NCBI GenBank assembly: GCA_030263635.1
Contig: SZPI01000116.1
Coordinates: 1-9,190, forward strand
DNA length: 9,190 bases
From: Flexicrinis sp001567485
GTDB taxonomy: Bacteria; Chloroflexota; Anaerolineae; Aggregatilineales; Phototrophicaceae
Direction: 5' to 3'
Program-made: the position numbers and the translations under genes
Shown: positions 1 through 6,282 of the stretch, one piece after another
Layout of the letters: every line of letters begins with the position of its first letter
Numbering within the stretch: position 1 is the stretch's first letter
The notes under the pieces: generated by a model
What the model was told of the DNA's origin: nothing
Seen by the model: the letters and a program-made list of their open reading frames with translations, nothing else
Database searches by the model: none

Positions 1-2756
1 GTGACCGGGGCGGGCGTCGTGGGCGCTTCGGTCAACGCGACGCTGGTCTGCATCGCCGCGGCCTGTGCCGTCGCCTGATCCTGCGCTTGCGCGGTCGCGG
101 CCTGCGCCGTCGCCGCCGCATCCTCCGCCTGTGTCGTGGCGAGCGCATCCGCGGTCGCTTGACGCAGCAGCGCCATCTCGGCCTGTGCCGTCGCGCGATC
201 TGCGGCGTCAGCCGTGATCTGCGCCTCAGCCGTCTGCCGCGCCACCGCGGTCTGCTCGGCATGCTCAGCGTCGCGTGTCACCGCCAACGCCGTCAGGGCG
301 GCGCTCGTCGCGGCAGCTTCCGCCAATTCACGGGCCTGCGTGGTCGCGTTCGCGGCCGTCTCGAGGGTGGCCTGCGCTTCCTGCGTCGCGCGTATGCTGA
401 TGTCCGCCGCCGCAGTTAAGGTCAGTTCAGCGACCGCAGAGGCTTCGGCGTTCAGTGCGGCCTGCGCATCGACAGTCGCCTGCGCATCGGTCGTGGCTTG
501 CGCGTCGGCGGTCGCCTGAGCCTCGACAGTGGATTGCGCTGCTTGCGTAGCCGCCGCAAACCCGGTCGCCTCGGCATCCGCCGTGGCCTGTGCGGCGCTG
601 GTCGCGGCGAACTCGGCCGTCGACTGCGCCGCAGCGGTCGCGCCGGCGTCCGCGGTAGCGACTGCATTGGCGGTCGCTTGCGCGATGATGGCGAGCGCAT
701 CGGCAGTTTGTGTGTTGTCAGGCGTGATCGACGGGGTCGACGTCGGTGTCGGGAACAGCAGTGGATCGATCTCGACCGCAAAATCGACGGCGACGCGTTG
801 ATCGAAGGCATTGACGACATCGACCGTTATCGTGCCGCTGCCCGGCTGTGCAAACCAGCCGTCCGGCGAAGCGAGCAAGCTCAACGGCGCGGGGCCGGAT
901 AACACCTCACGGCCATCCGCCAATACGCGGATATCCGCTTGATCGGACTGGCCGGAGACATCGACCGAAAGCGGGAATGGCCCGGAGATGACCTGCCCAT
1001 CGGCCAAGCCGTCAATCGACACCACCGGCGGCAGCGCCGCGATCTGGACGTCGAGCGCGGCCGAGCCGGTCGTACCGGCCGAGTCGGTGACAAGGATCAA
1101 AGCGCGCTGCGCGCCGGGGGTCAAGCGAGCCGGATCAAGCGTAAACACGAGTTCCGGCTGCGGCGTGAGATGCGTGGTCTCGCCCGCCAGCGTGACCGCC
1201 ACTTCGGTGATCTCAGTCTGGCTGCTGAGGGTCAAAGCGACATCCGTCGGCTCGCTCAACGGGCCGGCGAACGTACTCGGCGACAACGTGATGCGCGGCG
1301 GAAGGGCGGCGATCTCCATCGTTTGGCTGACGGCCCCCTCAGCGCCGGATGCGTCGCGCGCGACGAACTCTATCGAGTGTGCGCCCGGAGCGAACAGGAA
1401 CGGATCGAGCACAAAATCGGCCGGGAATGCATCAAACACGGCGACTTGAGCGCCGTCGACGCGCACATCGACCTCCTGCACCTCGGTCTGGCTTTCGACG
1501 TCGATCTGTACGTTGACCGGCTCACGGATCGCGCCGAGGGCTTGCAGGTCGGCGCTCAGCGTAATACGCGCTGGGATCGCGGCGACCGTCACCGGGACGC
1601 TGAGGTGTCCGGCATCGCCATCGACATCGGTGGCGGTCACGTCGAAGATGTAGTCGCCGGGCGGCACGGTGAACGGATCGAACGCCAGCGCAAAGGGCGG
1701 CTCGGCGAAGCTCACCGACTGGCCGGCGAACGAGAAGTCGACCGAGGTGAGGGCTTGGTCGGCGGCCACGCTGGCGAGGAACGTGACGGGCGCGGCAAGC
1801 GGCGCGGTCGGGATCGGTGACAGACTGACAATCGGCGTCGGAATCGGCGCGCGCACCGTCGCCGCGTCGATATTGGTCGCGCCGGCGTCGGTCTGTGCTT
1901 GCAGGGTGAACGGGTAGATCGTGCCGTCAAGCGGCGCGTCGAACTCCAGCGTCAGGATGTATTGGCTGCGGAACAGCGCCGAAAGGTCAGTATAGATCGC
2001 TTCGAGATCATCTGGCGACGGCGACTCGTAGAAGCGCGCGCTGCTCGACTCGGCCAGCGCTTCGAGGTAGCTGCGGTCAGTGCCGAAGCCGAGGCCGATG
2101 GTATACACCGGCACGCCCCGCACAGGCGACAAGTCCGGGCCGGCTTCGCGCGGATTGACGCTCGCGCCGCCGTACTCGGCCCCGTCGCTGAGGAGGATCA
2201 TCGTCCGCCGTGGGAAAGGGGCCTGTGCGGCCAGTTCGATGCCATCGACCGCCGCATCATACAGCGCTGTCTGCCCGCCGAACTGCAGCGCATCGACCGC
2301 CGCGAGGGCCGCGTTTTTGTCTGTCGTAAAGCCAAGATCGACGCGTACATCGGTATTGAACGACATCACGGCGACCTGATCGTTCGGGCCGAGCCGGCTG
2401 ATGAAGTCACGGGCAGCGGCGATCGTGCGCTCAAGGGGCGGGCCGGCCATGCTGCTCGACGTGTCGATGACAAGGACGGTAGCGAACGGGAGGTCTTCCT
2501 CGGTGACGTTCTGCACAGTGACGATGCGCGCGACCTCTGCAAGACGGCCGTTCAGATGGAAGTCCTCGAGGGTCAAGCCGCGCACGGTCTGTCCGACGCT
2601 GTCTTTTACGTCGACCGTGACGGTTATTGTCGGGGCTTCAGCGGCGTTGACGCCGGTAATCTCAAGTGACGTAGATGCTGCGGGGGTGTCGGGCTGAAAT
2701 AAGAACGCCGGTAAGGCCAACAGCGACACTAACGTAAAGACGGCGAAACGTTTCAC
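1..2756 (-). CDS. Secreted VWA-domain protein with Ig-like repeats and Ala/Thr/Gln-rich tail (3' end cut by window)
   Basis: Read on the minus strand, the frame is open from a GTG at 2756-2754 to the window edge: 918 codons with no stop, so the C-terminus is missing. The start is supported by GAGAGG at 2767-2762, five bases upstream, and by a signal peptide (K2-R3, hydrophobic 4-20, no lipobox). A VWA domain lies at about residues 92-265 with a complete metal-ion-dependent adhesion site: DTSSS at 98-102, T163 and D191 in LLSDGAE. Four Ig-like repeats of about 90 residues follow at 305-662, with recurring linkers VAAIPARITL (391), IAALPPRITL (482) and IAALPPVVSI (572). A Pro/Thr hinge (664-680) leads into an Ala/Thr/Gln-rich, probably helical stretch (681-910), then a second Pro/Thr hinge at the edge. 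VWA domains with a MIDAS usually bind protein ligands through a divalent metal. An adhesive or scaffold role outside the membrane is inferred; the ligand is unknown. The missing end may carry a membrane anchor. Confidence 0.9.
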   Translation of the reverse strand, partial: MKRFAVFTLVSLLALPAFLFQPDTPAASTSLEITGVNAAEAPTITVTVDVKDSVGQTVRGLTLEDFHLNGRLAEVARIVTVQNVTEEDLPFATVLVIDTSSSMAGPPLERTIAAARDFISRLGPNDQVAVMSFNTDVRVDLGFTTDKNAALAAVDALQFGGQTALYDAAVDGIELAAQAPFPRRTMILLSDGAEYGGASVNPREAGPDLSPVRGVPVYTIGLGFGTDRSYLEALAESSSARFYESPSPDDLEAIYTDLSALFRSQYILTLEFDAPLDGTIYPFTLQAQTDAGATNIDAATVRAPIPTPIVSLSPIPTAPLAAPVTFLASVAADQALTSVDFSFAGQSVSFAEPPFALAFDPFTVPPGDYIFDVTATDVDGDAGHLSVPVTVAAIPARITLSADLQALGAIREPVNVQIDVESQTEVQEVDVRVDGAQVAVFDAFPADFVLDPFLFAPGAHSIEFVARDASGAEGAVSQTMEIAALPPRITLSPSTFAGPLSEPTDVALTLSSQTEITEVAVTLAGETTHLTPQPELVFTLDPARLTPGAQRALILVTDSAGTTGSAALDVQIAALPPVVSIDGLADGQVISGPFPLSVDVSGQSDQADIRVLADGREVLSGPAPLSLLASPDGWFAQPGSGTITVDVVNAFDQRVAVDFAVEIDPLLFPTPTSTPSITPDNTQTADALAIIAQATANAVATADAGATAAAQSTAEFAATSAAQATADAEATGFAAATQAAQSTVEAQATADAQATTDAQATVDAQAALNAEASAVAELTLTAAADISIRATQEAQATLETAANATTQARELAEAAATSAALTALAVTRDAEHAEQTAVARQTAEAQITADAADRATAQAEMALLRQATADALATTQAEDAAATAQAATAQAQDQATAQAAAMQTSVALTEAPTTPAPV
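447..524 (-). repeat. Degenerate 18-base tandem repeat coding AQATxD units
   Basis: Inside the Ala-rich tail of the VWA protein, residues 745-770 run as four six-residue units: EAQATA, DAQATT, DAQATV and DAQAAL. The period is 18 bases. Looser copies of the Ala-Thr-x pattern fill the rest of 27-716. This is low-complexity coding sequence and probably changes length by slippage or recombination. Confidence 0.75.
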
Positions 2757-2784
2757 GGGAACCTCTCGCAGGGAGAATTCGAAT

Positions 2785-2790
2785 AGTATA
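2785..2790 (-). promoter_or_regulatory. Candidate -10 box for the VWA gene
   Basis: The minus strand reads TATACT at 2790-2785, 28 bases before the GTG start. It stands out as AT-rich in this GC-rich DNA. No good -35 box lies 16-18 bases upstream (the sequence there is close to ACGTCA), so only the -10 is supported. Confidence 0.45.
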
Positions 2791-2848
2791 GGCGTGCGAC
2801 CATTACGTGACGTTATACCCTACTTGACCTCCCTTGTCACCAATTCAG

Positions 2849-2876
2849 TAGACGCCCCGAACCGTGCGGCTATAAT
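2849..2876 (+). promoter_or_regulatory. Candidate sigma-70-type promoter for gatC
   Basis: A perfect TATAAT sits at 2871-2876. A 4-of-6 match to the -35 consensus, TAGACG at 2849-2854, lies 16 bases upstream. Transcription would start near 2883, giving a leader of about 20 bases that carries the GGAGGAG ribosome binding site at 2891-2897. A better-looking TTGACC at 2824-2829 is 41 bases from the -10 and too far away to pair with it. Confidence 0.6.
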
Positions 2877-2902
2877 GGGGGCGAATCGCTGGAGGAGACC
2901 AC

Positions 2903-3193
2903 ATGAAATTCGACCTCGAGACCGTACGCGGGATTGCCGAGCTTGCCAAGCTGGAACTCACCGAAGACGAGATCGCGACCTACGCCGGTCAGCTCGCGCA
3001 CATCCTGACCTACTTCGAACACCTGCAAGAACTCGACACGTCACAGATCGAGCCGACCGCGTCGGTGCTGCCGTTCACCAACGTGATGCGCAAAGACGTG
3101 GCCCAGCCGGCCCTCGACCCGTCCGAAGTGATCGCCAACGCGCCCGACAGTGACGCCAACCAGTTCCGCGTCAGCGCCGTGCTGCCGGAATAG
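2903..3193 (+). CDS. gatC: Asp-tRNA(Asn)/Glu-tRNA(Gln) amidotransferase subunit C
   Basis: This 96-residue protein has the normal length and pattern of GatC, the small subunit of GatCAB. That cytoplasmic enzyme converts misacylated Glu-tRNA(Gln) and Asp-tRNA(Asn) to Gln-tRNA and Asn-tRNA; GatC stabilises the GatA-GatB pair and has no catalytic site. Visible family traits are an N-terminal helix containing ELAKLELTEDEI, the stretch YFEHLQELDTSQIEPT, and the conserved tail with VLPFTNVMRKD. GGAGGAG five bases before the ATG fixes the start. The gene appears intact. Neither gatA nor gatB is next to it; the next gene encodes an unrelated secreted peptidase 4 bases downstream. The orphan location is odd, but in many genomes the three subunits are scattered. 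Confidence 0.95.
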   Translation: MKFDLETVRGIAELAKLELTEDEIATYAGQLAHILTYFEHLQELDTSQIEPTASVLPFTNVMRKDVAQPALDPSEVIANAPDSDANQFRVSAVLPE

Positions 3194-3197
3194 CGCC

Positions 3198-4478
3198 ATG
3201 ATCCGCCGCCTTCTGCTCGCCCTCATCGTACTAGCCGCCGCCGTTGGGCTGGCCGCAAGCCAAGACGTTACGCCCTCGCCCACCCTGCTCGCCCAAATTG
3301 ACGAGCTTGAACAGTGGGCAACCGAGATTCGCGGACTGCGCGCGTTGTCGCCGGTCGACCGGCGCTTTCCAAACCGCAGCGAGGTCGAGGCGTTCATCGC
3401 CAGCCAGCTCGATGATCCCGAGACGCTGGACTTCTACCGCGATGCGCAAGTCGCATACGTGGCATTCGATCTGCTGCCGCCCGACTTCGATCTGGTCGCG
3501 TCGCTGCGAGAGCTGCTGGTGGCGCAGGTCGGCGGTTATTACGACACCGACACCAAATCCATGAACACGCTGCTGCTCACCGGCGGCGAACTCGCCGACC
3601 GCCTGCCGCTGCTGGAGCAGATCGTGTACGTGCACGAGTTCACCCACGCGCTGCAGGATCAGAATTTCGATCTTATGAAGCTCTTGGGCGGTGAGGACGA
3701 TGTGGCATTCGCGCAGCAGTACCCCGATCAGGCGCTGGCAGGGCAGGCGCTGGTCGAAGGTGACGCGACTGAGGTGATGACCGTCTTCGTTCAGCGGCTC
3801 ACCGAAGAACGGCCGGCCGAAGTCCTGCGAGACTTTTCTGCACTGACCGGCGCGCTGGGATCGTTCGATATCCCGTCCGGCACACCGCCGATCCTCGAAG
3901 CGGAGCTGACATTCCCGTACTTGAACGGCCAGAAGTTCGTTCAGGCGCTGGTGGCCGACGGCGGGTGGGCGCGGGTCAATGACGCCTTCCGGAACCCGCC
4001 GCGTTCGACCGAGCAGATCATCAATCCGGATGCGTATCTCAGCGGCGACGAGCCGATGGCGGTCGATCTGCCAGACATGAGCGCGGCGCTCGGCACGGGG
4101 TGGTCACAGCGATTCGACCGTACCGGCGGCGAGTTCTTCTTGCGGCGCTACCTCAGCACGCAGCTGTTGTCCTTCGCCGTGACACGCGCCGCGGGCGGCT
4201 GGGGCGGCGACCGCTACCGCCTGTATACCGATTCTACCGGCCAGTTCGCGTGGGTGTGGAAGCTGACGTGGGACACCGCCAAAGACGCCGATCAGTTCGC
4301 GTCGATTATCGACATGTTCATGACCTCGCGCTTTGGCTCCGAAGCCAGTGACGGGTGCTGGGTCGGCAGCGATGGCGCAGCATGCATCGCTCAGGCCGGC
4401 CCCGGTGGAGATGTCGTCATCAGCCGCGCGCCGACGCTCGACTTGGCCGTCGCGATGCGGGACACCGCCGGCTTCTGA
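3198..4478 (+). CDS. Secreted HExxH zinc metallopeptidase-like protein (uncharacterised family)
   Basis: This 426-residue protein starts at the ATG at 3198, 4 bases after gatC ends. The frame continues upstream inside gatC, but the start at 3198 places a signal peptide (RR at 3-4, hydrophobic 5-20, AASQ) at the N-terminus. GGAA at 3187-3190 is a weak ribosome binding site, so coupling to gatC translation is likely. The core motif is HEFTH at 146-150, followed by ALQDQ, then ALVEGDA with E187. HExxH plus a downstream Glu is the zinc-binding and catalytic set of gluzincin peptidases. Further landmarks that I recall from an uncharacterised family with this motif are STEQIINPDAY (271-280), GEFFLRRYL (311-319) and GWGGDRY (334-340). 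Two cysteines (387, 396) near the C-terminus could form a disulfide outside the cell. The substrate is unknown; proteolysis is inferred from the intact motif. Confidence 0.85.
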   Translation: MIRRLLLALIVLAAAVGLAASQDVTPSPTLLAQIDELEQWATEIRGLRALSPVDRRFPNRSEVEAFIASQLDDPETLDFYRDAQVAYVAFDLLPPDFDLVASLRELLVAQVGGYYDTDTKSMNTLLLTGGELADRLPLLEQIVYVHEFTHALQDQNFDLMKLLGGEDDVAFAQQYPDQALAGQALVEGDATEVMTVFVQRLTEERPAEVLRDFSALTGALGSFDIPSGTPPILEAELTFPYLNGQKFVQALVADGGWARVNDAFRNPPRSTEQIINPDAYLSGDEPMAVDLPDMSAALGTGWSQRFDRTGGEFFLRRYLSTQLLSFAVTRAAGGWGGDRYRLYTDSTGQFAWVWKLTWDTAKDADQFASIIDMFMTSRFGSEASDGCWVGSDGAACIAQAGPGGDVVISRAPTLDLAVAMRDTAGF

Positions 4479-4495
4479 GTAATGCGTGATGAACA

Positions 4496-4523
4496 GCGCG
4501 GCGGGCCGCTTGCTGAACCGCGC
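4496..4523 (+). repeat. Inverted repeat after the metallopeptidase gene
   Basis: GCGCGG at 4496-4501 is complementary to CCGCGC at 4518-4523, with a 16-base loop. It lies 18 bases after the metallopeptidase stop and just before a stronger hairpin, so it may help end transcription. In DNA this GC-rich a 6-bp stem can arise by chance. Confidence 0.3.
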
Positions 4524-4528
4524 GAGAC

Positions 4529-4567
4529 ACGGGGCGAGGTCTAGCGGCGTTCGGAACCTCGCCCCGT
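4529..4567. terminator. Convergent-gene hairpin, probable bidirectional terminator
   Basis: ACGGGGCGAGGT at 4529-4540 and ACCTCGCCCCGT at 4556-4567 form a perfect 12-bp stem, almost all G-C, around a 15-base loop. It lies between the converging metallopeptidase and lipoprotein genes, where a shared terminator is expected. There is no clear run of T on either strand, only CTTGCTTGG on the plus side, so it may be a non-canonical or Rho-assisted terminator. Confidence 0.65.
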
Positions 4568-4582
4568 CTTGCTTGGCTCCGC

Positions 4583-5878
4583 TCACGCTCCGAGCGTGTA
4601 GCTGATCGGCGTCGACTCGTTATCGCCTTCGTTGGTCTCCGGGATTTGGTTGTTCTCATCGAGCCGGATCACCGCGGTGCGGCCGGTTCCTGCCGGGTAA
4701 GGATCGGTGAACCCGACCTGCACGATTTGTTCTTCGCCGGGGGCCAGCCCGCCAATCGCGCCGGCCTCGACGACCTTGTTCCCGCTGTCGCTGCTGTTCA
4801 CGATCGTGAGCACGGCGAAGAATCCGCCAGCCGGTTGATTACCGGTGTTGCGCACGCGCACGAACGCAATCGAGGGTTGGTTGGTGTTGATCTGGTTGAT
4901 CCCGCCGCCACTGATCATCCGCATTTCCCAGTTGACGACGATCAGATTCGGCCCATCGCCGCTTGAGGCGGTCGGCTGCGCGGGGGCCGAAGTCGGCTGA
5001 ACGATCGGCGCTGGTGAAGTCGCCGTGGCAGGTGGCAGCGTCGGGATCGGTGGGCCGGCCTCGCGCGGGAGCGAGTCCACCGGGCCGTCCGTCTCGACGA
5101 TCTGGCGGAACACCCAGCCCTCGCCGCCGGCGAAGCGCACTTTGAGCCACGTCCCATCCGTGTTGAGCGCGAGGATTTCCGTCGACTGGCCGGCTTGGAA
5201 CGTGCCTAAAGGCGGCTCGAAGTTGGTGCTTGGCCCACGCCGTACATTGACGATCCCCTGAAAGTGGCCCATCGGGATCGCAGAGGTCGCGCTGATCGCC
5301 GCGGTCGGGCCGGAGGGCAGCGTCGAGGTCGGCGTAGGCGAACTCACAACGGCCGCCTGTGTCGGCGTGCGCGGCGTGGCGGACGGCTGCACCGACGGGA
5401 CTGCCGTCGTCGCCTGCACGGTCGGCGTGGCCGGAACGGTGTTCGTGGCTTGCGGCGTGCGGGTCGGCAGCGAGTCGATCACGGTGATCGTCACCACGGC
5501 CGGATCGCTTGGCGCGCCCTCTGCACGAAACGCCCGCGCCTCGATGCGATACGTGCCGGCGTCCTCCGGCGCGAACGACTGCGTGACCCCAAACGCGGCC
5601 GCGCCGGTTGGGTTCGGTTCGGGCAGCATCGCCAGCAGCACGCCGTCGATGCTGACTTCCACCCGGTCGATGTCCGGGCCAGCGTTGACGACCTGCACCT
5701 GCACGTTGACGGAGACGCCTTGCAGATACGTCGCGTTCGCCAGCGGCGCAGTGATACGAACCTGAGGCGCCCCCGCGAACTGTGGGATCACCTCGGTTTG
5801 CTGGCCGGGCAGAATCAATGTACAGCCCGCTGTGGCGAGCAGGACACAGAGCAGGATTGCAGTTGTCAGTCGAAGCAT
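4583..5878 (-). CDS. Lipoprotein with Ig-like, SH3b and CARDB domains
   Basis: This 431-residue protein begins with a lipoprotein signal: hydrophobic 5-18 and LATAGC with C19 as the predicted lipidated residue. Thr at -3 is acceptable but not ideal. An Ig-like domain follows at about 36-134, then a Pro/Thr-rich linker (135-200). A bacterial SH3 domain spans about 203-262, with NVRRGPSTNF and GTWLKVRF before GWVFRQIV. A second linker (270-308) leads to a CARDB-type adhesion domain at about 310-428, recognisable by VRVRNTGNQPAGGF, GLAPGEEQIV and IPETNEGDN. SH3b domains often bind cell wall or peptide ligands; CARDB is an Ig-fold module of surface proteins. No catalytic residues are visible, so an envelope-anchored binding or scaffold role is inferred. 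The start has GAAGG about nine bases upstream. It is probably the last gene of an operon with the two genes upstream (70-base gap). Confidence 0.88.
   Translation of the reverse strand: MLRLTTAILLCVLLATAGCTLILPGQQTEVIPQFAGAPQVRITAPLANATYLQGVSVNVQVQVVNAGPDIDRVEVSIDGVLLAMLPEPNPTGAAAFGVTQSFAPEDAGTYRIEARAFRAEGAPSDPAVVTITVIDSLPTRTPQATNTVPATPTVQATTAVPSVQPSATPRTPTQAAVVSSPTPTSTLPSGPTAAISATSAIPMGHFQGIVNVRRGPSTNFEPPLGTFQAGQSTEILALNTDGTWLKVRFAGGEGWVFRQIVETDGPVDSLPREAGPPIPTLPPATATSPAPIVQPTSAPAQPTASSGDGPNLIVVNWEMRMISGGGINQINTNQPSIAFVRVRNTGNQPAGGFFAVLTIVNSSDSGNKVVEAGAIGGLAPGEEQIVQVGFTDPYPAGTGRTAVIRLDENNQIPETNEGDNESTPISYTLGA
4584..4598. repeat. Short perfect palindrome at the lipoprotein stop codon
   Basis: CACGCT at 4584-4589 and AGCGTG at 4593-4598 form a 6-bp stem with a three-base loop. 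It overlaps the last codons and part of the stop of the lipoprotein gene. On the minus strand it precedes the 12-bp hairpin at 4529-4567, so together they could make a two-hairpin 3' end. Confidence 0.35.
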
Positions 5879-5948
5879 AGATCAAGGCCTTCAGCGCTTG
5901 CGCGTGCCTCAAACTCTACTTGATCACACCCCGACGCGCGAGTGGCGA

Positions 5949-6251
5949 TTACCCACCGGCAGAGAAATCCTCGCTCAGCGCGGTCAACATGCCGACCTCC
6001 TGCACCTTGACGGCCACCCCGTCCAACTCGTCGGGGATGCGCTCGTCGGGCGACAAGTCGTCCTGTGCTACCTTGACCGACACCAACACGACAATGCAGT
6101 AGTACACCACATCAGCCGTGCCGTCTCCGTCGGCATCCAGCGTGCCGATCGACACGCCAACGACATACGGCTTGTGCAGGAGATAATCGGTGTAGCGTTC
6201 CTGAACGGCTTTAACGTAGTCGATCGACGCACTGTAGGCGTAATCCGTCAT
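5949..6251 (-). CDS. Solo paralogue of the protease N-terminal accessory domain
   Basis: This 100-residue protein has no signal peptide. I chose the ATG at 6251 because GGAGGG (6264-6259) lies seven bases upstream; a GTG directly before it would be only four bases away. The protein matches the N-terminal domain of the protease encoded immediately upstream. HKPYVVGVSIG corresponds to SKPNVVGVAVG, and LSPDERIPDELDG followed by VQEVGMLTAL corresponds to LSAEARIPRQIDS followed by VYEVGQLKAL. No protease domain follows, so this is a free-standing copy. It has an acidic loop D39-A-D-G-D-G-T-A-D47 that fits an EF-hand-like calcium-binding pattern and is absent from the protease copy. The gene is 31 bases downstream of the protease gene on the same strand, so the two are probably co-transcribed. 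Acting as a modulator or partner of the protease is inference; it could also be a remnant of a duplicated protease gene. Confidence 0.85.
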   Translation of the reverse strand: MTDYAYSASIDYVKAVQERYTDYLLHKPYVVGVSIGTLDADGDGTADVVYYCIVVLVSVKVAQDDLSPDERIPDELDGVAVKVQEVGMLTALSEDFSAGG

Positions 6252-6282
6252 CACTGTACCCTCCGCAAATTATGGCGTGCGG

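Noticed and set aside
87..902. Several plus-strand open frames of 90-134 codons opposite the VWA gene tail
   Set aside because: They mirror the Ala/Thr/Gln repeat of the minus-strand gene, are Arg-, Ala- or Val-rich, lack ribosome binding sites and show no family pattern.
939..1820. Plus-strand open frame of 293 codons opposite the Ig-like repeats
   Set aside because: Very Arg-, Gly- and His-rich composition with no motif, lying fully within the well-supported minus-strand VWA gene. Long antisense frames are expected in GC-rich DNA.
1899..2669. Plus-strand open frame of 256 codons opposite the VWA domain
   Set aside because: It is the antisense of the MIDAS-containing coding sequence; no ribosome binding site or recognisable domain.
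2824..2829. TTGACC as a -35 box for gatC
   Set aside because: It is 41 bases from TATAAT at 2871, far outside the usual 16-18 base spacing.
4839..5912. Minus-strand open frame of 357 codons overlapping the Ig/SH3b/CARDB lipoprotein
   Set aside because: It is a second frame of the same strand, Arg/Gly/Ala-rich. The other frame gives a signal peptide, SH3b and CARDB domains.
5880..5925. GATCAAG/CTTGATC inverted repeat just before the lipoprotein start, possibly hiding its ribosome binding site
   Set aside because: Only seven base pairs with a 32-base loop. It is not distinguishable from chance, and no riboswitch-like core is visible.
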